Source of the DNA: Puffinus mauretanicus
Lineage: Eukaryota > Chordata > Aves > Procellariiformes > Procellariidae
Direction: 5' to 3'
Assembly: GCA_023333565.1 (NCBI GenBank)
Contig: JAJKFH010000209.1
Span: 1,720,001-1,784,000 of the forward strand
DNA length: 64,000 nt
The translations under genes were made by a program, and so were the position numbers. The notes under the pieces are model-generated. The model was not told the DNA's origin and made no database searches. It worked only from the letters and a program-made list of their open reading frames with translations. Shown piece by piece: positions 25,467 to 38,330 of this stretch (positions are counted from its first letter, which is position 1; the number at the start of each line of letters is the position of its first letter).

Positions 25467-28400
25467 TCTTCTAAAAAGAAGGTTTGACGTGACATTTTCA
25501 GAGGTATTAGAACTGCAATTATTTAGTATCTGCAACAAACACATATAGATCTGGTGCTGTAGAAAAATGGGCCTCTGGGGAAAAGCTTGACTTTCAGCAT
25601 TGAATATGTGTGTTGAGCTGGAAAACAAAGGCTTAAGAACGTGGGATAAACTTTCCAGACACTCTGGTGAACAGCAGCTGACAATCTTTAATAGGAAGGA
25701 ATGAAATAACAGATCAGGTGCTCAGAAAGTAGAATTTGATAAGTGATGTATATGAGCCAGCACATGGAGAAGAGAGGATTTGGAGAGGCTTTTGCACAAC
25801 CAAGAAAAACATTTCTCCAGGTAGGTGTGGGCTACTAACAGAATTATTGTAACTGCTACAGTTATATACTTGAATCTAAAATGTACCCAATAAATATATC
25901 ATCTTTACAATATTATTTGCTGAAACATCAGTTTGGATAAAAATGTCCTTGTCTTATGCTTCATTACCAATGGGACCTTATAACAAAATGTTCAGATGAA
26001 CATCTCATTTAAGTTATTTTCCCCAATGCTGCTTCTTTTGTGGCTGTATTGTTATTTTTGCCTTGCACTAAAGGTAACAATAGAGTAGGTTTTGGAAGAG
26101 TATCTGTTTGTTATTAAAAGGAGAAAACAAACAGCAACCCACCGACACTTCCTCTCTTCTCCTACTCGCAAAGACACATAAAAAATTTCTCATCAGCCAA
26201 ATTTAAAAAAGAAGCAAAATTACATAGTATACAGTTCTTCCATTTATGCCCATCCACATTTAAAACCAGGTCCGAAGTCCTTAAATGTAACTTCATTCTG
26301 ACGATGAAGTGAACGGAAGCCAAGCTGTTCCTACACAAGGATCCCTAAATAGTGGTTCTGAAAAGGGAGCTCTTGCTGTTTCATTTACTAGTAATGCCTG
26401 CGCCGTAAAGCAGGCTACAGACTCTCATTGTCCGTTTTGCTTATCAGGAAATTCTGTTCTCAGCACAGAGGACACGATTAGAATGAAAGGGGGAAAAGAT
26501 CCCTGAGTATTTCTTCCTTTGCAGTGTTGGAAAGTGGAATTTGGATAGTGAGGTCTTGTATTCACTAGGGCAAAGCAATGTATAAATAAACAAATAAGTG
26601 GTGATACAAGATACAAGCATGGGAAACTGGATGAGACTAGGAAATACTCGCTTAAAAAGGCAGTATTGTTATGATGTAAAAAAATGCCATAGTGGCCCCA
26701 TAAATAGGTAGTCTTTATGAAAGATAATTTTCCATTACATAGATGGAAACCAGAAGCAACTAATATGAACTCATTAAAGTGCTGATAAAGTGGGATGAAG
26801 CTGCCTACAGAATCAGAGAGCCAGCACCTGTTTGAAGTGTGGCAAATGATTGAAAAAAAATTGCAGCACCTCTCCTTAGCCCAAACCCTTAAACAGGTTT
26901 ACATACTGTATGCTTTAAAAAGGCATAGTGATTTTGTTCTGCTATAGCAGTTTCATCCAGACCATACTTCATCATTCGTTAATACTATTGGTTAAGTAAC
27001 AATCTGGCTTTTTAAACATGATAAGCTTGCTATGGTGCTGCATATTACTTACTACTTCTATACTGGATGGGTTTTTTTTCATTATTTCATTCTGGATAAA
27101 GAAATCTGCTTCAAGGTCCAGTTAGAAATAGCAGGTTTTAAACTGAATTTATTTCATACCCAAGTCTTTACTTTTTATTGTTGTGAATATCTTTGGAAAC
27201 AGCAAATAATGGTTGTTTTGAATTTGAGTATTCAGTTCTATAACAAATTAGACATTTAAAAGGAAATACAAATGCCTGTATTCTAAAGAAATTCTACCAG
27301 TTAAATAATAAATTAACTAGCTATATTTTTTAAATTGCATGGCAATTTGTGACTATTGCTTCCAACACAAGATTTTGCAGAACTTTGCAGATCCTTTTCA
27401 CAATTGAAGTTGCTAAGTGCACACTGCCATTGCAAATGACAAACTGCCCTTTAGGACTGGCTAATGACAGAGGCCAGCTTCTTCATAGCATACCATGTGT
27501 CCTAGAATATAAACATGAAAAAAAGAAAGTAATGACAGGAAAAGACCTTTAAATGGATCATTCAAATAAGTCCCCTAGATTAGATGATGGAATGGTGCCT
27601 GGATTTGAATTCCTGGCCACTTCTGTGAGACTAAGTTTTAAAATTTTTTTTTTAAGACAGAAAAATGGAATATGTATTGCACTATTAATTTGTTTTACAA
27701 TATATGAGTTAAGAGTATTTACATAAGACAATGCTGAAAGGCTTAGTTTTTATTCGTGTAAAAACAAAAGCTTTAATGTTTTTATATATTAAATACTCTG
27801 TGTATTCTAGTGCTTGTATATGAACTCTGGGCAGCTGAATTATTTAATGATTCCAAAAACTGTGCACTTACTTCTCCTGTCTCAAACAGGACTGGCCTCT
27901 TCGCTCTCACCGCAGCTAAACAAGCCCATACTTTTGCAGAGAACAGAAAACTCTTACTCCCCTCCCTTTTTAAAGGCACAGAAAGCTGGAAGTGGAGAAG
28001 ATGTAAAGAAAAGTGTGTCTCAAAAAGGGGACTAGTATGGGGGCTCCACAGCAATAGCAGAAGAATGACTGTCTTTGCTCACACTGGAGCAGCCTTGAAT
28101 TTGCTTAAAATCAAGTCCAATAAGGCCAATATCCAAGTCCGGAGGTGGCCCAGAGGAAAAGGTTTGTCAGACTATAATCTTTGTGGAAAAGTTGTTCCTT
28201 GACCTTTTTTGCCTCTGTATGTCTACTGCAGCAGAGGGAGGTCAAAAGTGCACTAGTTGTTAGCACCAAAGATGAAGCTTAACCAGACACTGAGAGCAAT
28301 GATTGTCAAACGGCTCCATTTGCAAGACAAGAAGTGTATCCTTAGCAGAGCAAGGGAGATGAAAGAGATTATTTTCTAGGGGTCACATTTGTTCTTCTTT

Positions 28401-28718
28401 TCTGACCTCTCTCAAGATTGCAAAAGAAGCCGTAAGAGTTTTCTATAGCAAAAAGGTGCTACAAAGAAAACGGGACTGTACTTTCCTCATCTCTTCTCTG
28501 TTAGTCTTCCAGCCACGGTTAAGCTCTGTTCTGCCTTTCTTTCTTTCTCTTTCATAAGAGCCTAGTGAAAGCGTAATAACTGAATAGAGAAATTAAAAGG
28601 ACAGTTTCAAGTGCCTGTAATTTTACATCTTAAAGCCTTTCTTAGAACCTGGAAATGAGTTTGGGCTATGATTTGGAGCTCTTGTTTGTTTCTTGTATTC
28701 CTTCCCTGTTTCTGTCAT

Positions 28719-28785
28719 TAGTACCAGTATGGTGGCAGCACCTAGGAGCCCTAGCCATGGATCTGTGTGGTACTGGAAATAAATA
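28719..28785. repeat. Ancient interspersed repeat fragment
   Basis: The phrase GGCAGCACCTAGGAGCCCTA and the following CCATGGATCTGTGTGGTACTGG resemble an old repeat that recurs across reptile and bird genomes, with a recurring CTAGGAGCCC core. I recognise it by pattern memory only and cannot give a family name. Confidence 0.4.
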
Positions 28786-30689
28786 AGCTGTTTCCGTTTT
28801 GCACTTCCAGCCTCCCTTGGTTTTTTATTGACTATAGCTTGAAATGAACTTATCTGATTTCATTTCTGGTTCTCATAAACTCAACTCCATTCAAGGTGTT
28901 GGAACATTTCAGGGAACAGGCGGGTTGCAAAGCCACCCTTATTCCACCCCTTGGTTGGCAAGCCCCACTCCACCAGGGTACAAATACGAAATCTTGCATG
29001 AAGAGAGACTCTTTTAATAGGTACTCAGAGTTCTGAAGATACTGCAATGATACTATAGCAATTTATAGAAGTAGCTTAGCTGATTTTAAACTACTTCTTT
29101 GATTCCTCTTAGAAGCAGGCAAAACACATCCAAAAGCTCTTCTAGCTCTAGAATGTTGAGGTTTTGAACTTGAAATAAAAAATAAATTTTTGACCTATCA
29201 CTAAAGTCTTCAGGTTATCACATATTGATAAGATGAATTATTTGTCATTCAAAATGTGCCATTTTTTCTAAGTCGTGAGTATGAAACTCATCACTTCTCA
29301 CCTCTTTGATAAAGATCAGGATGGTGGGTAAATGAAAGGGTTATTATAAGGCACAATGTGAAGTAGTTACTGATTTTTGTACTTCCCTACTGTGACCTAA
29401 AAATCAAGTTTGACCTAATTTTTCCAGATCGAGGAGGGCGAAAAGCAAAATTCTATGCAGAGGTAACTTGGAAATATGTTTCAAAGCAATTGTCTGGAAA
29501 TATGGGATAAAACTCCCTAGGTTACCACAAAAAAAAAAGCTATTGATTACATTTTTGAATACTACAATCTTGACAGAGTAGTTAGCAATCCAGATGTCAC
29601 TTGATAAACATCGCCATAGTGGGAAGCTCAAATTATGGCCAAACACTTCAAAGCTATGCAAAGATTTCAAAAAATGCAGTAAGTCAGTAAGATATAAGGC
29701 TAAGAAAAGAGAAGAAATTCCGACAGTAATGGGCTACATTGTTTAGCTTCAAATGAGATTTCATGTACCTTTGCAAAGCTCTCTATCATAGCAATGGATT
29801 CTGTGATTATTTTTCTTATGACTTTAATTTATGTTTTACTGTCAGTCAGCAATGTTTGTTTAACACGTGGAAAAGTTCTATGTAAACATTCCCTCAAGCT
29901 ACTTGGCTAAACTTGCTATCCATTGGGTGCCTCAGAGGATAAATTGTTGAAATCTAAGCAGATTAATACCTCATGCTTATTCCCATGGTTAATGCACAGT
30001 TTTGCAGTTGGAATAAGAGTTTTAAGCCAAAATGTTAAGCGATGGAAAATTTTGTCTGCCTTATAAAATAAACAGGTTCAAGTTGCCTTTTCAGCTTGGG
30101 AGGAGCCCTTAAGAATCCCTTAATGTGGCAGGGATGGGCTGGTCGCCCCTATGAGCCCATTGAGCAGCTTTTCAATAATTAAAACTCAGGCAGGCTGACT
30201 CCCTACTTTAAAGGATAACTTAGGAATGGAGAAGATCTTCAAAGGTATTTCATCTTGTTCTTGAATATCTTCGTATCAGGTAATGTACTTCTGAAGTGAA
30301 TAAAATATCATCTTTAATGGGACAAAACTGTCACTACTTCATTGCAATTTCTGGGCTGTTTCAAAACATTGTTTTCCTGATGGTTAGAAACTTTCTTCTA
30401 ATTTATTTTATTTTCTATTAACAAGAATCTTTATCAACAAGATACTGATGACAGTTATTATATGTAAAATATTTTATAGCTAATACAGGGCATCTTTCTG
30501 TCTTGTTTAATCAAAGATATTACAGGGATGTTTAAATGCCTTCAGTCCTGTAGGTGCCACATTTCCTTGATTCTATCAACCCTTGCCCTCTCTAGCGATT
30601 GCGCCCTACTTCTTCCTGACAACAGCAACTATTTGTCTCGTTGCTTACAATTCATGTTAAAAGCTCTGAAGTTATGGCATTCTATGACC

Positions 30690-30780
30690 CTGCTTTTCCC
30701 AAGAAAGGTTGGACCAGATGATCCTTGAGGTCCCTTCCAACCTGGTATTCTATGATTATATGATTGGTATTCTATGATAT
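30690..30780 (+). mobile_element. Short CR1 LINE 3' terminus
   Basis: The sequence reads GGTTGGACCAGATGATCCTT, then GAGGTCCCTTCCAACCTGG, and ends in repeated ATTCTATGAT units. This is the typical CR1 3' end. It is better preserved than the fragment at 13.3 kb but much shorter, under 100 bp. The 5' boundary is uncertain; sequence just upstream also contains an isolated ATTCTATGA. Confidence 0.88.
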
Positions 30781-32599
30781 CAATGCTGACAAAAGAAGCG
30801 TCTTTTTTTCCCTTATGCTAGATAGGTATCTTCTGCGAAGTTTTAGAATTTCACAGTACACCCCTGATGTCTTAAAACCCTCTTATAAATACTCTCTCAT
30901 TTCACTCCAAGGAAACGGGGAAAAAATAACAGAAACTAATCCATTCTTACAAAACCAAGTTCTGAATAGAGAAATACCTCTGCAGTACTGCTGTAGGCAC
31001 TGTCAGTTCCCTCCCCACCCACTGCAGCCTTAAAAGCAAGAAAGAACATGGTGATCTAGTGCAAAATAACTGAATGTAGGCCTCAAAATTTGGGGATCTC
31101 AGTCCATATCTGAATCTTGAAACAAGAGTTGTTTTTCAGAAATTCTGATTAGCCCCTATTTAAATGACAGCTTTCAAATTAGGCCATGTAGATTGAATTT
31201 AGGCTCCTAAACCTGAAATACCTAATTTAGGTGCCCAAAGTCATTAAATCTGATGATCTGAATGCTTTGTAGAGCTGTCAGAAAACTTTTAAGTATCAAG
31301 GGCAATATTAAATATAGCTTTCAACAGAAAAAATTACTTGTGGCCCTGCCTCTCCTGTTCTCTCTCACTCTCTCTTTCTCTTTCTACACTTTTTAACTCA
31401 AAGATCATCCTTCATTTTAGCAATGTAGTGTTAAGCAAAACTCAACATGTAGCTCAACACTACCGTAATACAAACTGACTGTTGTGATATGGACTGTGCT
31501 TCCAGCTATGAGTACAAAATACTGTACTTAGCACATTTTTTTTGTCCCTCTTCTCTTAAATCTTCTGCAAAGCACATTTTAAAGAGCAGGCATGACCTGG
31601 CTCATTGTGCTCAGCATCTTTTATAAACTCAGCAGAGCTGTGGAAAACAAGTACAAAAACCATGCTTCTGCCTTGACATATCAGAAAGAAACAAGAATAC
31701 CACAGAGATTGACCTGAGCATTATGGATGTACGTTATGGACCAGAGCCAGGATGTGTGTTAGGTTAATTACCTCAGAAACAGTTGAGTGACAAATAGCAA
31801 TGATTAATTTAAGAGAAAAAAAAGTTATGCAAAATGTATCAAACCTAATGAAGAACCTACTGCAATTTCCTTGTGCTTGCTAAATCTTTCAAGATCCAGA
31901 TGCTCTTCCAATAATTAACTGTACAACTTAGCACGCTTCTCTGATTTAACTTTTAATTATTTGCTTTGGAGAAAGGAAGTACTCAAGTTGGTTTGGGTTT
32001 TTAAGTGCAACAGTAGTTTTTCAAATACAGAGGTTACAACTTACATTATCTTTTAATTATACATTACTTTCTAGAAAGTAATTCATTCCACGAAACTCAA
32101 TATAACTGGCCATTCTGCACCCAGGAGTGTTACTGTTGGAATGACTGGCATGCAGTAGGCTAGAACTGAAGTATGTTGCCCAAGTAATATAGACTTCATG
32201 CAAAGAATCAATGATCTGGTTGGTATCTATTACGATAACATACTCCTACAAAAGTAAAAGCATAATATGATACCAGGAGTGAAATTAATAAGGCCTGCTC
32301 GTTCTGAAAGATAATAATGGTATATGACTTTGACACAATACATAATGCCCTGACTGCATATAAACTCATTGGTGTAACCATTTACATATGGCCTATATTT
32401 ACAGGAAAGGCTAAGAAAACAGGAAGAACATGCATTGTCTTCTTAGGGACAGGTGCCATTCAAATTTCTAAGTCATTACTTGATACCGGGTGGTGTTGAT
32501 GCTATAGTTAAAACATGCTTGGAGCTAACTTAAACGTTGAAGGTGTTTTTATTTCAAATCCAGTAGGGGATGAAAGTTCGCTTTAAAATCCAGGGAAAA

Positions 32600-32705
32600 A
32601 TGTCTGCTTTCATTGCGCTCCTAATGCAGAAGGCTGAGGATTTAAACCCAGGTCTTTTGACTACATCCCCATACAGTGTCTTAACTGGTGCAGGGCTATG
32701 CTCAC
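32600..32705 (-). repeat. Degraded tRNA-derived SINE-like element
   Basis: On the minus strand CACCAGTTAAGACACTG (A-box side, about 32690 down to 32675) is followed about 40 nt later by CCTGGGTTTAAATCCTCAGC, a good B-box match (32649 down to 32638). The spacing fits a tRNA-like head. Flanks, tail and target-site duplication are not recognisable, so the copy is old. Confidence 0.48.
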
Positions 32706-33997
32706 AGTCTTTGTCCTTGTGCATATTTAATAATTCAATAGGCAGGACTAACAAGGATTTCCCTTCCAAAATCCTTGCAGCCTTGTGGCTATAGCACTAG
32801 CCAAACAGTTAAAAATGAAGGTTGAAGTCTCCTCTGGCAGAGTAATTTAAACTGTCTCCCATATTTGGGGAGTGCTCTTATCACAAAGATATTGTAGATA
32901 GGATGTATTTTCTTTTGAAAGAAGACCGGTCATCACAATGGTTGTTGAGTCTTTAGGGGAAAAAAAAGTTTCCCAACATATCATAAAGCATCTTCAGTTT
33001 AGCAGAATAATGTATAAAACTCTCTTCCTTGTTTTGGGAAGACGTTATTTGAAAGGTATTACTTCTGAAAGGTATTAGCTGAAAATACTGCCAACTTTTT
33101 CTTCAAAATTATGAATGTATTAGCTGTCATTGTGATTATTCTTTCACTGTACCTTTACCAAAATTGATACCTACATATTGTATCCTTATGAGATAAACTA
33201 ATTTTTGTGGACAAGTAAAAACAAATAACTGTTTCCTTTTCTAGTAAAGTGTGGGGAGTTTAGTTTTATTTTGTTTTGTTTGTTTTGGTGTGTTGGTTTT
33301 GTTTTTTTTTTTAATTAATTACTTGTTCTGACAATGCCTAGAGAATGGCATCTACCTTTCTCGAATATTCAGGAAACACTACGTAAAAGATTTTTAGATT
33401 GCTTTGAAATTCCTATTCAAAGCACAAGCTCATATGCAACAGTACACTATCACAGTGTCCAAAAAAGCCACTGTAAAGGGAATGATCTTGCAGCTTAATG
33501 AAACAAGCAGAAGTTAATAATCTGATTAAGCTGATGGCCTGCCTAGATATAAAAGCTTCTCATGGAATTTGTATATAAATTCTATATTCCCGGTACCAGA
33601 AGAATAATATTTACTTCACTGCAGTTAGGCCTCTTTAACAGAAGGGAAAATAAAGCACAAAAATTGGCATTGGGGAATGAATACATGAGCAGTTGTACTG
33701 AATCTATATGAGGTGAGCACTGACAGAACAGCTATAAACAACGATCAGTAATAAGAAGAGAGTTTTACATTAATGTTTCTTGGCCTGCTTTTGAGGAAGG
33801 CTATGTCAATGATCTTAATGGCAGATTTAGTCTCTGCTCTTGTAAATCACTCTGGCTGTAAATAAGAATCTGTCTATGTGGATGTCTTCACTGGATTGGG
33901 ACCACTAAGTGTTGTATTTTTGCTGGAAAGATTATGAGACACTTCAAACTGTAAATCTGAATACATTTGGATACCAATCAGACAGTTCTAACACCAG

Positions 33998-34060
33998 CAA
34001 AACTCTCGCTGACTTGAAGGGAGTTTTGTCTGTGTAGAGAACAGGATTAGCCCCTCACAT
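33998..34060. repeat. Palindromic ancient interspersed repeat
   Basis: CAAAACTC (33998-34005) pairs with GAGTTTTG (34021-34028) around a GCTGACTTGAAG centre, followed by ACAGGATTAGCCCCTC. This is a diverged copy of a repeat with a TTGACTTCAATGG core that recurs in sauropsid genomes (pattern memory, no family name offered). Related pieces occur at 40648-40704, 42251-42275, 53410-53450 and 57621-57712. Confidence 0.5.
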
Positions 34061-35137
34061 AGTTATTTCCTCAGAGAAAGTATTGGTGGAATGAGATATG
34101 ATGCATTTCTTTTGAATTTAACATTATTTGCTCAAAATAGTTTTCTCCTATTTGGCGTTTCCACATCCATATAAACTCTTTGTGTTATCACGTACGTCTG
34201 AAGTCCATTGACTTAATGATCTTCGTTCTGCCTTTAAACCTACGTCATACAGAGCAGACGTTGGCTTCTGATCTATCTTGACACTATTTCCCAGATTTTT
34301 TTATCATGCTATTAATTTGTCATTAATGAGAATAATCCACATCAAAACAGCTGTGGCACAGCTACTTCTGCGAACTGTGTGCTCACAATACTTTAAGTTC
34401 AGTTGGTGGGAAGCTTCACAGATTCTGTAGAGCTGGTGTATTTATAAATGATAGGTGTAGCTCCACTTCCTACCTGATGTCTTACAAAAGGCAATGAAAC
34501 AAATGAAAAGAACTAGTATCTTCCTTGCCAGTCTCAATCAACAGAGCCCTTTTCTAGACTGAGAAAATTAAAGCCATGATGGAAAATATCTGATAACACG
34601 GGTTAACAGCTACTGTATTTGAGAGTCTTGTGCAGATAGAGACTCAGCGCACTGAACTAATACCAGAGGAAAGAGGAGTTTTGAACTACAGCAATAATCT
34701 TCATTTCATAAATACATGAGGAACTTAGAGTTAATATCATGGCTTTTATTCAAGTCTAGAAAGGACAGAGCAACCATTGCAGAAGTCTCCAATCTGAATG
34801 CCAGTATTACTCTGAAAACAGTCCATTCAGTCAGTGAATTGGATAAGTAGTAATGGGTAAAATTGGACAATTGCTACTAATTCTGCTATGTAGCTCAAAA
34901 GAGGATTTCAGCCTCCAAATTACCTTTCAAAAGTACTACTTTAGCATGAGAACAGAGGATTTGATTCATGTCATGCTCTGAGAAGAGTAGGTAATGGGAA
35001 AGCTGTAGAAGTTAGGAAGTAAAAGGTTTTGAATGTTTTCAATGTGCACTGGCTTTCCTACACCATGGCATATCTCTACATGCAACCTCAAAACACGACT
35101 ATCAAACTAAAAATTAACAGAAAACTTAAATGAAGTG

Positions 35138-35195
35138 TTGCATGTGCACCAAACTCCAGTGGTGTAGTATTTATTCTTGCATATGCACCAAACTC
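35138..35195. repeat. Local duplication, period 39 bp
   Basis: TTGCATGTGCACCAAACTCC at 35138 recurs at 35177 as TTGCATATGCACCAAACTCT. It is a simple local duplication and has no gene association. Confidence 0.75.
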
Positions 35196-38146
35196 TCATG
35201 CTTATCTTACTACATCAAAGATGGTTCCTAGAGCAAAATTAAGTGAAACAACTAAATGGAAATATTACTTTATATGTACAGGATGAAGAATAACTTCCCT
35301 GTAATTCCCTCCCTCTTTAAGAGGTTTTTACCTCTGCCAGAAGTGCCCGTAAAAAAATCCCTGCTCTTTTCCTTTCCAAGCTTCCTGAAAATCTTAATTG
35401 GAGGCCCTCTGGTTTCACAGGAGAAAAGCTATTACTTTGTTCTCTGAGGGGAGGCCCAGAAAAGAATACTTGAACTTTGCATTATCTTGCTGCAACACAT
35501 GCAATCAATACCTATCATTGCCCCATAAGCTTTACTCAGTTTCATTGTTTCATCTGTTGACTGTAATACCATTAGTTCTACAGTGCATTTTTTTCTTCAT
35601 GTGGAAAAATAATTACATCATGCAAATATTGTTCTTCTGGTGCTAGGCACTTTATATTTCTGTTGGAATTTCAAGAGAAGCAGCGTAAACATCAGCCACA
35701 ATTATTGAAAGTATTTCCCTGCATTAACATTACTTAAAATAGTCAGTTTTCAAATGCTTTGAACAAGAAGTTAGACTAACTCATATGAGATGCCTACCTT
35801 TGCATAGCACAGCAAATGCTATTTGCTGAAGAGTTTTCGGAGAAAAGTAAACTGTAGCTAAAAAGGCCAACACTGACTCTGGTTTAAAATATATGTGTTT
35901 ATTGATTCCATTTTGGTTGTGGCAAGAATATTGCACTCTTGACAGCAAGGGACTAATAGGATCTGCGCAGCATTTTCTTTCCTGCAATAAATTCTTATAG
36001 ATGGGTATTACGGCAATTACGTCCCAAAAAATTACTGGACCAGTGTTCTACGTAGACATGTAGGCTTATGTCAGCTTTTCTGGTACTTCCCATCTTTCTG
36101 AAATCTGAGCCAACATATTGTGAGGAGTCTACATGGGGTCACAGGGGAATTCTGAAAAAATCATGTAAATGGAGTTCTTTCTTTGCCTGTTTCTCTCATA
36201 GCTCAAAGAGAAATCTTTGTGTCCTCTACACGTAGCAGAGTCTTTCGCGTAAATGAGATGGGAAAGTAAGGAAAGAAAGAGACATGGGGAAAAGTGTGGA
36301 GAAGAGGCACAAAGGTTACGACTGGTCAGAATTAATGTACGTTAGGACTTTACATTTTACACATCCCTTGGACTTCATTTCCTTTGGGTCTCAGAATTAC
36401 TCCCTGAACTCGGATCCACAGGCGTTTTATTACAGTAATCAGTACTGCTTCCTCATGAAAACATCAGCAAAAATTTCACACAATACTCCTGATGGGCAAT
36501 TTAGAAATTGAGACATACCATTCCATGTCCTAAACAGGTTTCTAATTAATTAAAGTGCTAGACTAGTTGGTGTTTCATCATACTATAGAGTAGAATCTAA
36601 ATGGAATCTCAATTAAACCAATTTTACACCAAATCCATCAACTTCCACATTTCAAATAAAAGGAGAAATATATGACAAAGACAAAAAGGAGGGACTCAAA
36701 AGAGTGCTAACATAGAGAATGTAAAATGTGAGGTTGCAATAGCATGAATAATTTTCTACAATCACTGCCCTATGACAGACTCTTATTGACATAAAAAGAC
36801 ACCAAATCTGCATTTAGTAGTGCTTATATTACATTGAGGAATATTTCAGATACATGATTTCACGGTTGCATCACTTAGCAAAGAGTTGTTTATCTTTATA
36901 GAGACAAACGTGGGATTAGTACCAGAGTTTTCTGTGCTCTCACACATTTCCTGGTCAAAAATGAGCTGCCATATCTCTCTGCATACGCTGAGCATATTCT
37001 TACAGAAGTCCCCCTACAACTTTTATAGCCTCACTTCGTTGCAGATCATTCATATTTATGATTTATACCTACACTAGCATTCTCCTTTGGATTCAAAGCA
37101 TGCTTTTGAACAGTAGATCACAACAATTTCCACTTACCAGGCTTTGGTTCACATTGCAGGCGGTGTGAGAGCATGCAATCTGGATTGCTCTCAGGTAAAA
37201 TATTTTAAAAATTATGCCCCAACAGTAATGAGCTCTAACGCACAGCTCTGATGTAGAAGACCAGACTAGACCTAGTTTGAAATAATCCTTTTCCCACCCT
37301 CCAGGTGGATATACATTAGAAAATGTATGGTATGGATGCTGGATCCTCAGCACCAGCTGTTCTCCACTACAGACCTGACTTAGGCTGCATTCACATGATG
37401 AAGTGGTGCCGCCAAGAGAAGCAGATTTGTAGAGGAAAACAATTCAAAACAGAGCAAAGAAACTTCCGATTTATATGGTATTTTGGTGGTTGATTTGACT
37501 TTTACTGAAATAATGCCAGTCTCCCCACTGATTTGAGAGCTGATTTTCTGTGTCTAATGAGCTGTAATTAAAACTAACAAACACTCTCCTCTCCTTCCCC
37601 AAAAACATGCCTGTTGCTCGTTGCTCACTCTTCTCAATTTGGTAATTATCCCTACCATATTTCATGATTACTTTTTTGCTCAAAGGAGCAGTGCCAAAAA
37701 TTAGGAGGCTGTATCAGTCTCAGTGGCAAGGTATTCACAGGCTGCTCAATCAGCTTTGTAATTTCAAAAGGACAGTTGTCTTCACCTGCCTGGCAGCCAC
37801 ACATAGGACTCATGAGATGAATTTAGTGTTTGAGCTCTGCCCGGAGGGACGAGAACTCAAGACCAAAGTCCTGCTATTCCACACAGTACTGTGTGAACAT
37901 AAAAAAAATCAGCTAGGACTTGTGTCTTGAGCAAGATCATCTGCTGACGGCGGGGGAGTCAGCCAAACTGACTGTCAGAAAATCAGTCATTTTTTTCTCA
38001 CAGGCTGAAAGTTAAATTACTTGTAAAGAGCACTCTATTCACATCCATTGAAACCACGTTCTACGATAGTTTGTTGACTAACATTGCTTTCCTAAAGGCT
38101 TGTTATTTTAATGCATCATATATTTTTTTTATGTCTCCTATGTTAC

Positions 38147-38165
38147 AAAGAAAGAAAGAAAGAAA
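38147..38165. repeat. (AAAG)n microsatellite
   Basis: About four and a half perfect AAAG units occur in a row. Confidence 0.9.
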
Positions 38166-38330
38166 CCAACCACACTAGGAGGACTGGCCAACTATTCACA
38201 ACAGGGGGCAAGATCCCCTGCCTGCATGGGTAAAGTTTAGACACTGGTTTGTGCTCCACGATTCCAGAGCTCGAGTTCAGTCACTCCTGGGGCTGCCCAT
38301 GCAGATGTGACTGGTGTTTTTAAGTCAGCT
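38160..38330 (+). repeat. Degraded tRNA-derived SINE-like element
   Basis: On the + strand GTTTAGACACTGG (38235-38247) is followed by a B-box-like GAGTTCAGTCACTCC at 38273-38287, a tRNA-like spacing. Its ACACTG motif and spacing match the minus-strand element near 32.65 kb. CCTGCATGGG and CCCATGCAG also form an inverted pair around the head. Boundaries are approximate. Confidence 0.38.

Larger units (their letters stand above)
23805..30689. other. Intergenic, no gene recognised
   Basis: The stretch is AT-rich without a convincing exon. The largest ORF (27810-28202, 130 codons, + strand) overlaps a second ORF in another frame and resembles no protein I recognise. Local features are a 54-bp-period duplication at 25377-25466 and an old repeat fragment at about 28719-28785. 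Confidence 0.6.
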
